A stretch of DNA of 14,246 nt, taken from positions 1 to 14,246 of the forward strand of contig CANHXV010000036.1 in assembly GCA_947464665.1 (NCBI GenBank), given 5' to 3'. This document shows, one piece after another, positions 5,688 through 13,618 of the stretch. The notes under the pieces were generated by a model that did not search any database, was not told the origin of the DNA, and saw only the letters and a list, made by a program, of their open reading frames with translations. This stretch comes from Comamonadaceae bacterium (GTDB lineage: Bacteria > Pseudomonadota > Gammaproteobacteria > Burkholderiales > Burkholderiaceae_C). A program made the position numbers and the translations under genes. Positions within the stretch are counted from its first letter, which is position 1. The number at the start of each line of letters is the position of its first letter.

Positions 5688-7987
5688 TAAAAGGATGTTC
5701 CGATTTGGAATTGCAATCTTTGTATTTTATCCGTAACCTGACGCTTAATAGGCAATGCATATGAAAAGCGCAAAGGGCCCAATGGCGAAATCCAGCTTAA
5801 ACCCACGCCAAAAGAGGAGCGAAGTTCGCTGAGATTGAGTTTTTCGTTCTCGCCAAACGCACGACCGACGTCGGTAAAGGCAAAAAGTCGCAAGGTGCGA
5901 TCGTTGCCAGCGCCTGGAAATGGCCCCATCAACTCGGCATTCATCACAATTTTCTTGGGCCCACCCAAATAGAGGGTGTAGGTGCTGTCTGAAGGTCCTA
6001 GAGTTGATTGCTGAAATCCTCTAACGCTGCCAAGACCACCTACAAAATAGTTTTTGAAAAGTGGATAGGGCCGATTGGACAAGCCTTGTCCCCAGCCCAA
6101 ATCTGCATTCAAAGCCAATGTGTACTTTTTAGTTAAAGGCGTGTATTGCTGGATTTGATAATTGGTTCGAACATACCGTGCATCCCCAGTGACGCTTAAA
6201 TCTGAGTTAAAGCGCTGCAAAATACCTTGCGTTGGCACCAAAGCACTGTCACGCCCATCCCTCGCCCAGCCAATGGTGAAAGGCAAAGCGGTGCTGGAGT
6301 AGCCAAACTGCTGCATGTATTCGACGTAGGCATTGGGCAAGTTATTGCCCGGTCGGATGACCGTCTTTTCTAAGTTGACACCAAAATAAACAGTGTCAAT
6401 TTCACTGAAAGGCACACCAAAACGCAGACCAGCACCTGAACCGACCAAACTGTAGGCATCCAAGTCGCCTAAATAGGGCCGTGTTGTGCGGTGGAACACA
6501 TCGATGGTTCGAGAAATTCCTTCTGGTGTGAAGTACGGGTCAGTAGTGCTGATGACAATGGTTTTATTGTATTTGCTGGTGTTGATTTCAGTGGCCAAGT
6601 AATTACCTGATCCAAAGGCATTTTCTTGGCGAATACCAAAGCTCAAAGCCACTTTTTCAGTGGATGAAAATCCTGCACCCAAGGAAACGCTACCCGTGGG
6701 TTTTTCGATCACATTGATGGTGAGGTCAACTTGGTCAGTGGTGGCAGGTACTTCTTGGGTATCAATGCTGACTTCGGTAAAAAACCCCAAACGGTCAACA
6801 CGATCACGAGATAACTTGATTTTGTCACCGTCGTACCATGAAGATTCCAGTTGCCGGAATTCGCGCCTGATCACTTCGTCACGTGTTCGATTGTTACCAG
6901 CTACATTGATCCGACGAACATAGGCACGACGTGAAGGTTCTGCCACAATTATGAAGTTCACACGATTGGTCAGCCGATCAATTTCAGGGCGGGCATCGAC
7001 ACGAGCGAAGGCAAATCCAAACTTGCCAAAATAATCGGTGAAGGCCTTATTGGTTTCAGCTACAGTTTCAGCGTTGTAAGCTTGACCTATGCCAATTTTC
7101 ACAAGGGCTTTGAATTCGTCTTCTTTGCCCAAATAGTTACCCTCAAGCTTGACACCAGAGACGACGAAACGCTCCCCTTCGGTGACGTTGATGGCAATCG
7201 AAATGTCTTGCTTGTCAGGTGAGATAGCCACCTGAGTGGAGTCAACGCGGAACTCTAAGAATCCACGGCTCAAATAGTAAGACCGAAGCGCTTCCAGGTC
7301 AGCATTGAGCTTGGTACGTGAATAACGGTCTGATTTGGTATACCAACTTAGCCAGCCGCCTACATCCAAATTGAACTGGTCCTTGAGCGTGCTTTCAGAA
7401 AAATTTTGGTTGCCTGTGATTCGAATTTCTTTAATTTTCGTGGGACCACCTTCCGTGACAGTGAAGGTCAATTTCACACGGTTACGGTCTACTGGGGTGA
7501 CCGTTGTCACCACCTCTGCACCGTACAAGCTGCGGGTGATGTATTGACGCTTTAATTCTTGCTCGGCTTTGTCTGCCAAGGCTTTGTCAAATGGGCGGCC
7601 CTCTGAAATACCCACATCTTTCAAAGCCTTGAGCAAAACATCTTTGTCAAACTCTTTCAAACCCACCCATTCAACTTCTGAAATAGAAGGACGCTCTTCA
7701 ACAATGACCACCAACACATCACCTTGGGCATCTAGGCGCACATCTTTGAACAAACCCAGGGCAAACAAAGCGCGAATAGCTGCTGCGCCCGATTCGTCGT
7801 TGTACATGTCGCCCACTCGAAAAGGCAGCGACGCAAACACGGTGCCAGACTCAATGCGCTGAAGACCCTCAACGCGTATGTCTTTCAATTTGAAAGGCTC
7901 AATGGCCCATGCAGACATGCTGCTGATTGCAGCTGCAACCAGTACGCACAAGTGTTGCAAGCGAAATCGATTGGAAAGAAAGTTCAT
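5687..7987 (-). CDS. bamA: Outer-membrane protein assembly factor BamA
   Basis: The central, essential component of the Bam complex, which folds and inserts beta-barrel proteins into the outer membrane. The 766-residue precursor (E. coli 810) has a signal peptide with likely cleavage after SMSAWA (residue 28). Five POTRA domains follow across about 30-420; the first begins FKLKDIRVEGLQRI. The C-terminal Omp85 barrel covers about 425-766. The invariant VRGF of loop 6 is present at 655-658, and the protein ends in Phe (QIGTSF), the usual outer-membrane barrel signal. The ATG lies 9 bp after the rseP stop without a strong Shine-Dalgarno, consistent with coupling to rseP. Confidence 0.98.
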   Translation of the reverse strand: MNFLSNRFRLQHLCVLVAAAISSMSAWAIEPFKLKDIRVEGLQRIESGTVFASLPFRVGDMYNDESGAAAIRALFALGLFKDVRLDAQGDVLVVIVEERPSISEVEWVGLKEFDKDVLLKALKDVGISEGRPFDKALADKAEQELKRQYITRSLYGAEVVTTVTPVDRNRVKLTFTVTEGGPTKIKEIRITGNQNFSESTLKDQFNLDVGGWLSWYTKSDRYSRTKLNADLEALRSYYLSRGFLEFRVDSTQVAISPDKQDISIAINVTEGERFVVSGVKLEGNYLGKEDEFKALVKIGIGQAYNAETVAETNKAFTDYFGKFGFAFARVDARPEIDRLTNRVNFIIVAEPSRRAYVRRINVAGNNRTRDEVIRREFRQLESSWYDGDKIKLSRDRVDRLGFFTEVSIDTQEVPATTDQVDLTINVIEKPTGSVSLGAGFSSTEKVALSFGIRQENAFGSGNYLATEINTSKYNKTIVISTTDPYFTPEGISRTIDVFHRTTRPYLGDLDAYSLVGSGAGLRFGVPFSEIDTVYFGVNLEKTVIRPGNNLPNAYVEYMQQFGYSSTALPFTIGWARDGRDSALVPTQGILQRFNSDLSVTGDARYVRTNYQIQQYTPLTKKYTLALNADLGWGQGLSNRPYPLFKNYFVGGLGSVRGFQQSTLGPSDSTYTLYLGGPKKIVMNAELMGPFPGAGNDRTLRLFAFTDVGRAFGENEKLNLSELRSSFGVGLSWISPLGPLRFSYALPIKRQVTDKIQRLQFQIGTSF

Positions 7988-7996
7988 GCGTTTGAA

Positions 7997-9100
7997 TTAA
8001 GTAAAGAGTCGGGTCAGATCATTGAAAAACGCCAAAGCCATGATGAAAATCAACATGGCCAAACCGACTTTTTGCAAAACCCGCTGCCAAGCAACGGAAA
8101 CCGGTTTGCCGGTCAGAGACTCCCAAAGATAATACATCAGGTGCCCCCCATCCAACATGGGCAGGGGGAGGAGATTAAGAAGCCCCAAACTGACACTGAT
8201 CAAGCCCAAAAAAGTCAAATAGGCTGGCAATCCCCTTTGGGCAGACTGCCCAGCCTGTTCCGCAATGGTCAAAGGGCCGCTCAGGTGCTTGGACGAAGCC
8301 TCGCCCGTTAACATTTGACCAATGAGTTGGCCCGTGAGCAGCGTAATTTGCTCGACTTGGCCGTAACCTCGGGCCAAGCCCTCCCAAAAACCGGCACTCA
8401 CCCATTCGGTGTTGGAGGGCTCACCCACCACCGCCCCAATCCGTCTGATGGCACTGGACTCGGGCTGACCAGGCAATGCAGTGAGCAAGGGTTTGACCGC
8501 CAGCGAAAGACGTTGGCCTTGTCGGTCAATTTCCCAAACTGCCGGTTTGTCATCTTCTTCTGCAGTGTCTTCAGGAAATACTTCTCCGCGAATCAGTGCC
8601 CTTAAGTGCTGCGCATCCCTTACCTCTTGAGTCCCTACTTTCAAAACGCGATCGCCTGTTTGCAGACCCGCAAGATCGGCAGCTGCACCGGCCTCTACGC
8701 GGCCAATGATAGGCAAAATTTTGGGATGACCCCACCAAGAAACAGCACTGAACAAGACGACCGCCAACAACAAATTGGCCATAGGGCCAGCCGCAACAAT
8801 GGCCGCGCGAACTTTTAAACTGCGTTGATCAAAGGCCAGCGGGAGTTGATCGATGGCCACGGCAGTTTCTCGGCTGTCTAGCATCTGAACATAGCCGCCC
8901 AATGGCAATGCGCTGATCACAAATTCAGTGTTTTGTCCTTCTCTTGGATGCTTGGAACGCCAACGGTAAAGTGCTTTGCCGAAACCAATTGAAAAGACCA
9001 AAACAGGCACCTTACAGGCCACCGCCATTCGGTAGTGACCATATTCATGCACCGCAATTAAGAGGGTGAGCGCAAAGAGGAAAGCAAGCAGGGTTAGCAC
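7997..9100 (-). CDS. rseP: RseP-type site-2 intramembrane zinc metalloprotease
   Basis: An inner-membrane M50 protease; in E. coli RseP makes the second cut of anti-sigma factor RseA to release sigma-E and also clears signal-peptide remnants. The zinc site HEYGH is at residues 18-22 in the first membrane helix, and the partner motif LDGG is at 316-319 (PLPMLDGGH). AGPMANLLLA at 104-113 marks the second helix. Only one PDZ domain is apparent, about 127-205 (VEAGAAADLAGLQTGDRVLK). At 367 residues it is 83 shorter than the two-PDZ E. coli enzyme (450), which fits loss of one PDZ. The start is GTG at 9100, 9 bp after the dxr stop; an ATG at 9110 is out of frame. Being next to bamA and skp ties it to envelope-stress surveillance. 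Confidence 0.92.
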   Translation of the reverse strand: MLTLLAFLFALTLLIAVHEYGHYRMAVACKVPVLVFSIGFGKALYRWRSKHPREGQNTEFVISALPLGGYVQMLDSRETAVAIDQLPLAFDQRSLKVRAAIVAAGPMANLLLAVVLFSAVSWWGHPKILPIIGRVEAGAAADLAGLQTGDRVLKVGTQEVRDAQHLRALIRGEVFPEDTAEEDDKPAVWEIDRQGQRLSLAVKPLLTALPGQPESSAIRRIGAVVGEPSNTEWVSAGFWEGLARGYGQVEQITLLTGQLIGQMLTGEASSKHLSGPLTIAEQAGQSAQRGLPAYLTFLGLISVSLGLLNLLPLPMLDGGHLMYYLWESLTGKPVSVAWQRVLQKVGLAMLIFIMALAFFNDLTRLFT

Positions 9101-9109
9101 GGCGAAGCA

Positions 9110-10300
9110 TTAAGTGCGACAAGCGCGCACCAATCCAGAAGCTGTTGCTCTGCTGAGTGCATCAAGCGCCAGCAAGTCAGGTAAACATTGGGGTGACTGT
9201 GGCTGCACTTTATTCAAAGTTTCGGTGTTCACTCGGTGAATTTGGTCAAATCTGATTTGCTTGTTCAAGAAGGCTTCCACCGCAATTTCATTGGCTGCAT
9301 TTAGAACTGCACACGTACCAGAAGCAGCAGTCAAGGATTGCCAAGCCAACTTCAAACCAGGAAATCTTTCGGAATGGCCATGGTCGTCAATGGCCTCAAA
9401 GGTCATGGGTTTCAGATTGTGGAAGTCAAGGGTTTGAGCACCCGAACTAATTCGCTCCGGCCAACTTAGACCATAGGCAATTGGCACACGCATATCGGGT
9501 GTGCCCAACTGCGCTACGATGGAAGTGTCCTTGTACTTCACCATGGAGTGAATGATGCTTTGAGGATGAATCACCACGGAGAGTTGCTGGGGCGATACAC
9601 CAAACAAATAGCGCGCCTCTATGACTTCCAAGGCTTTGTTCATCATGGTGGCAGAGTCGACTGAAATTTTTCGACCCATGACCCAATTTGGATGTGCACA
9701 GGCCTCATCAGGTGTGACGTTTTTCAAGCTGGCCACATCGCGCGTTCTAAAGGGGCCACCCGATGCAGTCAAAATAATTTGATCAATCCTGCCAGCCCAA
9801 GTGGCAGGGTTTTCAGGCAAGGACTGAAACACTGCCGAGTGCTCGCTGTCGATGGGCAGCAGCACAGCGCCGCCCTTTTTGACCGCACTTAGAAAGACTT
9901 CACCGCCAACCACCAAGGCTTCTTTGTTAGCCAACAACAAGCGCTTGCCTGCATGGGCCGCAGCCAAGCAAGGAGACAAGCCCGCGGCGCCCACAATGGC
10001 GGCCATCACAGCGTGAACCTCTTCGTGGGCAGACACAAAGTCCAGCGCCTCAGACCCCCAACGAACCTCGACGGGTAGGCCTTCAGCTTTGATGCGCTCA
10101 GTCAGCAAACGGCCAGCATCTTCTTGCGCCATGACTGCAAACTTGGGTTTGAACTTTGCGCATTGCGCCAAGATCACATCGACCTGCTTCGACGCCGTCA
10201 ATGCGAACACCTGAAACCGGTCCAAGTGATTTGACAGTACGTCCAATGTACTGGTGCCGATGGAACCGGTAGAACCCAGAATGGTAATGTTTTGTTTCAT
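9110..10300 (-). CDS. dxr: 1-deoxy-D-xylulose 5-phosphate reductoisomerase
   Basis: A cytosolic enzyme of the MEP (non-mevalonate) isoprenoid pathway that converts DXP to 2-C-methyl-D-erythritol 4-phosphate with NADPH; it is the fosmidomycin target. The 396-residue protein (E. coli 398) has the Rossmann NADPH motif GSTGSIGTSTLDV at 9-21. Metal ligands fall at Asp151 and Glu153 (LLPIDSEHSAVF) and Glu227 (MMNKALEVIEA). SGGPFR at 180-185 and HPNWVMGRKISVDSATM at 203-219 are further family blocks. The pathway ends in the prenyl diphosphates used for undecaprenyl phosphate and quinones. It lies 16 bp after cdsA, with no clear Shine-Dalgarno. Confidence 0.98.
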   Translation of the reverse strand: MKQNITILGSTGSIGTSTLDVLSNHLDRFQVFALTASKQVDVILAQCAKFKPKFAVMAQEDAGRLLTERIKAEGLPVEVRWGSEALDFVSAHEEVHAVMAAIVGAAGLSPCLAAAHAGKRLLLANKEALVVGGEVFLSAVKKGGAVLLPIDSEHSAVFQSLPENPATWAGRIDQIILTASGGPFRTRDVASLKNVTPDEACAHPNWVMGRKISVDSATMMNKALEVIEARYLFGVSPQQLSVVIHPQSIIHSMVKYKDTSIVAQLGTPDMRVPIAYGLSWPERISSGAQTLDFHNLKPMTFEAIDDHGHSERFPGLKLAWQSLTAASGTCAVLNAANEIAVEAFLNKQIRFDQIHRVNTETLNKVQPQSPQCLPDLLALDALSRATASGLVRACRT

Positions 10301-10316
10301 AAGGAGCGCCAGTTGT

Positions 10317-11186
10317 TTAAACTTTGGGCCAATGCAGCAACATCATGGCGATGGGCAAGGCTGGCAGCAAGGCATCCAAACGGTCCAGCACGCCGCCATG
10401 TCCGGGCAATAAATTAGAACTGTCTTTGACACCCGCACTTCGTTTGACCAAGGATTCGACCAAGTCCCCCACCACACTCATGGTGGTTAAAAAAATCAAA
10501 CTCAATGCCCACAGAAAAAAACCGTGTTGCGTCATTTCCATGAAAAAACTGGCCCCCGCCCACTGGTAAGTTTGCTCAAGGTGCATCCAAACAAAGGCCA
10601 CCAGAAAGACACCTAACAAACCACCTAAGGCTCCCTCCCAACTTTTTCCAGGACTGACGCTTGGGGCTAATTTTTGATGGATGATTTTGCCACCCAAGGC
10701 CCTGCCAAAAAAGTAGGCAAAGACATCGGCTGCCCACACCACACAAAAAATGGAGAGTAACAATTGCACGCTGGTCGTTCGCGCTTGGGCCATGGCCAAC
10801 CAAGCCAACCACAACATCAGCACACCCAAAGCCCAGCGAACATTTGGACGCCATAAGACCCAACCCTGAACGCCGCGCAACAGCATCCATGCCGTTAAAC
10901 CCACCCAAGCTGCGCCAGACAACCACCATAGCCATGTTTCGGTTCGAGAGGTCCAACCTGCCCACCATGCAAAAGCGCACATGCCTGCACAAATCAAGCC
11001 TGAAAAAAGAGACTGCACACTGTGCATGCCGTTCATACGGGCCCACTCCCAAGCGCCAGCAGCGATGAGAAGCGTAGAAAGAATGAGAAATGCTTGAGGG
11101 GATTCTGCAAAAAGAGCTGGTAATAAAACGGCCAACAACGCCAGCGCAGTGATGATGCGTTGCTTGAGCATCAAATCAATGACCAT
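10317..11186 (-). CDS. cdsA: Phosphatidate cytidylyltransferase (CDP-diacylglycerol synthase)
   Basis: A polytopic inner-membrane enzyme that makes CDP-diacylglycerol from phosphatidate and CTP, the branch point for all phospholipids. The 289-residue protein is rich in hydrophobic segments (several membrane helices from residue 10 to 240) and carries the CdsA signature at about 237-271: SVVGDLVESLVKR, then AGVKDSSNLLPGHGGVLDR. The start ATG at 11186 shares one base with the frr stop (TAATG). An in-frame ATG at 11171 (MLKQRIITAL) better matches the common family N-terminus but has no Shine-Dalgarno. The unusual point is the upstream neighbour: uppS normally sits between frr and cdsA in this cluster and is absent here. 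Confidence 0.96.
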   Translation of the reverse strand: MVIDLMLKQRIITALALLAVLLPALFAESPQAFLILSTLLIAAGAWEWARMNGMHSVQSLFSGLICAGMCAFAWWAGWTSRTETWLWWLSGAAWVGLTAWMLLRGVQGWVLWRPNVRWALGVLMLWLAWLAMAQARTTSVQLLLSIFCVVWAADVFAYFFGRALGGKIIHQKLAPSVSPGKSWEGALGGLLGVFLVAFVWMHLEQTYQWAGASFFMEMTQHGFFLWALSLIFLTTMSVVGDLVESLVKRSAGVKDSSNLLPGHGGVLDRLDALLPALPIAMMLLHWPKV

Positions 11187-11746
11187 TAAACAGCCATGAT
11201 CTCTTGCTCTTTGCCAGCCACCAGCTGGTCAATTTCTGCAATGTGTTTGTCGGTCGCTTTTTGAACTTCTGCCTCTGTGCGTTTTTGTTCATCCTCAGAA
11301 GCCAATTTGTCTTTCACCAACTTTTTGACCGACTCATTGGCATCGCGGCGCAAATTGCGAACTGCGATTTTGGCGTTTTCACCTTCGGTGCGAACCAGCT
11401 TGGTCATTTCTTTGCGGCGCTCTTCACTCATCGGTGGCATTGGCACTCGTATGAGGTCACCCATCGAGGCGGGGTTCAAACCTAAATCGCTTTCGCGAAT
11501 CGCTTTTTCAATTTTGGCACCCATGCCTTTTTCCCAGGGCTGAACACTGATGGTGCGTGAATCGATCAGCGACACGTTGGCCACCTGCGACAAGGGCACC
11601 ATAGAACCGTAGTAATCCACCTGAATGGTGTCCAAAATGGCAGGATTGGCACGGCCTGTGCGAATCTTGGTGAGGTTATTTTTGAAAGCCGCAATGGACT
11701 GATCCATTTTGGTTTGCGATGTTTTCTTGATGTCTTCTAAGCTCAT
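11186..11746 (-). CDS. frr: Ribosome recycling factor
   Basis: A cytosolic tRNA-mimic protein that, with EF-G, splits post-termination ribosomes. The 186-residue protein (E. coli 185) contains the usual blocks KIRTGRANPAILD at 27-39, VDYYGS, the PMPPMSEERRKEMTKLVR segment and RNLRRDAN, and ends KEQEIMAV, close to the family C-terminus. The start MSLEDIKK at 11746 is chosen over an in-frame ATG at 11779 because a GGAG (11756-11753) lies 6 nt upstream and because family members begin there. The C-terminus is intact, so the close junction with cdsA has not damaged this gene. pyrH lies 45 bp upstream. Confidence 0.98.
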   Translation of the reverse strand: MSLEDIKKTSQTKMDQSIAAFKNNLTKIRTGRANPAILDTIQVDYYGSMVPLSQVANVSLIDSRTISVQPWEKGMGAKIEKAIRESDLGLNPASMGDLIRVPMPPMSEERRKEMTKLVRTEGENAKIAVRNLRRDANESVKKLVKDKLASEDEQKRTEAEVQKATDKHIAEIDQLVAGKEQEIMAV

Positions 11747-11791
11747 GAAATACTCCGAGACCAGATTTGGCCAGTTCAAGCAAGGCTGGAA

Positions 11792-12514
11792 TTAAGCGTA
11801 AACCAAAGTGCCCTCGTCTTCGCCCATGACCACTCGCTTGAAGGCACCATGCTTGAAAATTGAGAACACTTTAACAGGCAACTTCTGGTCGCGACACAGC
11901 GCAAAGGCGGTGGCGTCCATGATGCCCAAATTTTTAGAAATAGCTTCGTCAAAAGAGAGTTTGCTGTAGCGGGTTGCAGAGGGATCGATTTTGGGATCGG
12001 CAGAGTAAACGCCATCGACCTTGGTGGCTTTCAGCACCAACTCAGCACCAATTTCAGCGCCGCGCAAGGCCGCAGCGGTGTCAGTTGTGAAGAAGGGGTT
12101 ACCCGTACCAGCCGCGAAAATGACCACTTTCCCCTCCTCAAGGTACTGCAGGGCTTTGGGACGGACATAAGGCTCGACCACCTGTTCGATGGCAATGGCT
12201 GACATGACGCGGGCTGTGAGCCCGGCTTTTTCCATGGTATCGGCCAGAGCCAAAGAGTTCATGACGGTGGCCAACATGCCCATGTAGTCGGCTGTGGCGC
12301 GGTCCATGCCTACTGCGCCGCCAGCTACACCTCTAAAGATGTTGCCGCCGCCAATGACCACGGCCACCTGAACACCCAAACGGGTGACTTCAGCAATCTC
12401 GTTGACCATTCGAACGATGGTGGCTCGGTTGATACCAAATTGATCGTCACCCATCAAGGCCTCGCCTGACAGCTTGAGCAAAATACGCTTGTGAGCTGGT
12501 TTGGCAATGATCAT
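11792..12514 (-). CDS. pyrH: UMP kinase
   Basis: A hexameric bacterial UMP kinase of the amino-acid kinase fold, which phosphorylates UMP to UDP and is allosterically controlled (GTP activates, UTP inhibits in E. coli). The 240-residue protein has KRILLKLSGEAL at 9-20, the GGGNIFRG loop at 55-62, MDRATADYMGMLATVMN at 70-86, and the nucleotide-binding region NPFFTTDTAAALRGAEIGA at 139-157 with ATKVDGVYSADPK at 163-175. An excellent Shine-Dalgarno (GAGGAG, 12526-12521) lies 6 nt before the ATG, suggesting independent translation initiation. Its place between tsf and frr is the standard one. Confidence 0.98.
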   Translation of the reverse strand: MIIAKPAHKRILLKLSGEALMGDDQFGINRATIVRMVNEIAEVTRLGVQVAVVIGGGNIFRGVAGGAVGMDRATADYMGMLATVMNSLALADTMEKAGLTARVMSAIAIEQVVEPYVRPKALQYLEEGKVVIFAAGTGNPFFTTDTAAALRGAEIGAELVLKATKVDGVYSADPKIDPSATRYSKLSFDEAISKNLGIMDATAFALCRDQKLPVKVFSIFKHGAFKRVVMGEDEGTLVYA

Positions 12515-12555
12515 GACGGGCTCCTCATAAAGACAGATTTAAGTTTAGCTTTGAA

Positions 12556-12570
12556 TCGCCCTTCGGGCGA
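12556..12570 (-). repeat. Short perfect hairpin in the tsf-pyrH gap
   Basis: TCGCCC and GGGCGA form a perfect 6-bp stem with a 3-nt loop in the 93-bp gap between tsf and pyrH. No U-run follows on the minus strand, so it is not a convincing intrinsic terminator. It could be a processing or stability element, or a weak pause site. I see no promoter in this gap. Confidence 0.35.
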
Positions 12571-12607
12571 CCCTTTTGACCCGGGTTTTATCCCTGATGG
12601 CGGCACA

Positions 12608-13498
12608 TTAGCCAGCGTTTTGAGCGGCAGCCACCTGGGCAGCCACTTCGGCCGCAAAATCGTCAACCTTCTTCTCAATGCCCTCACCCACCACGAACAA
12701 AGTAAAAGCTTTAACTTGGGTGCCTTCGGCTTTGAGCATTTGCTCAACGGTTTGCTTGTCGTTTTTCACGAAAGTTTGGTTGTTCAAAGACACTTCTTTG
12801 AGGTACTTCTGAACTGAACCTTCGATCATTTTGGCAGCGATGTCGGCGGGCTTGCCAGATTCAGCTGCCTTGGCTGTAGCCACTGAACGCTCCTTTTCAA
12901 TCAGGTCGGCAGGCACTTCATTGCTGGTCAAAGCTACAGGCTTCATGGCGGCCACGTGCATGGCAACGTCTTTGGCAGCTGTCTCCTTGCCTTCATACTC
13001 AACCAACACGCCAATGCGGGTGCCGTGCAAGTAGGTAGCGATTTGAACGCCACCGGCAACACGCTTGAAGCGGCGAAAGCTCATGTTCTCACCGATCTTG
13101 CCAATCAGGCCTTTGCGAACCTCTTCCAAAGTAGGACCGAAGCCGTCTTGGCTGTAGGGCAATTCGCCCAAAGCAGCCACGTTGGCAGGATTGTGCAGAG
13201 CAGCCAACTTAGCAGCAGCGTTGGCCAAGGCCAAGAAGCTGTCATTTTTGGTAACAAAGTCTGTTTCGCAGTTGACTTCGAGCATGGCGCCTGTGTTGCC
13301 TTCTGTGTAGGCCACGATGACGCCTTCGGCTGTGACGCGGGAAGCTGCTTTACCAGCTTTGGTACCCAATTTAACGCGTAACAATTCTTCTGCTTTGGCC
13401 ATGTCGCCATCGGCTTCCGTCAAAGCTTTTTTACATTCCATCATGGGGGCGTCGGTTTTAGCGCGCAGTTCAGCGACCATGCTTGCGGTAATAGCCAT
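12608..13498 (-). CDS. tsf: Translation elongation factor Ts
   Basis: The nucleotide exchange factor that releases GDP from EF-Tu in the cytosol. The 296-residue protein (E. coli 283) has the N-terminal UBA-like domain with the family signature LRAKTDAPMMECKKALTEAD at 11-30. The core motif that contacts EF-Tu is CETDFVTKND at 77-86 (Asp80 and Phe81 insert near the EF-Tu magnesium site). Two dimerisation-type core subdomains follow, and the C-terminus is alanine-rich. The ATG at 13498 has GGAG (13509-13506) 7 nt upstream. It is separated from rpsB by a 120-bp gap with an intrinsic terminator, so it is transcribed by read-through or from a promoter I could not identify there. Confidence 0.98.
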   Translation of the reverse strand: MAITASMVAELRAKTDAPMMECKKALTEADGDMAKAEELLRVKLGTKAGKAASRVTAEGVIVAYTEGNTGAMLEVNCETDFVTKNDSFLALANAAAKLAALHNPANVAALGELPYSQDGFGPTLEEVRKGLIGKIGENMSFRRFKRVAGGVQIATYLHGTRIGVLVEYEGKETAAKDVAMHVAAMKPVALTSNEVPADLIEKERSVATAKAAESGKPADIAAKMIEGSVQKYLKEVSLNNQTFVKNDKQTVEQMLKAEGTQVKAFTLFVVGEGIEKKVDDFAAEVAAQVAAAQNAG

Positions 13499-13574
13499 TT
13501 GATTTCTCCGTTTCGTCTTCGAATTAAGGTTCGAACTAATTAAAAATTGATAAAAACTCAGTGAGTCTCAGGTT

Positions 13575-13601
13575 AAAAAAAAGGGGCAAGAAGCCCCTTT
13601 T
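13575..13601 (-). terminator. Intrinsic terminator between rpsB and tsf
   Basis: Reading on the minus strand, AAAAGGGGC, a 5-nt loop (TTCTT) and GCCCCTTTT form a 9-bp stem ending in a run of eight T (13582-13575). It begins 18 bp after the rpsB stop. Its position inside the ribosomal operon suggests partial termination, making tsf less abundant than rpsB transcript. The run of A on the other side makes it nearly symmetrical, but no gene converges on it. Confidence 0.85.
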
Positions 13602-13618
13602 CTCTGGTTGAGAGGACA

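Noticed and set aside
9098..9110. ATG at 9110 overlapping the dxr stop as the rseP start
   Set aside because: It is not in frame with the HEYGH-containing protein; the GTG at 9100 is.
10576..11052. A 158-codon minus-strand frame inside cdsA
   Set aside because: It is an alternate frame of cdsA, whose frame carries the membrane segments and the CdsA signature.
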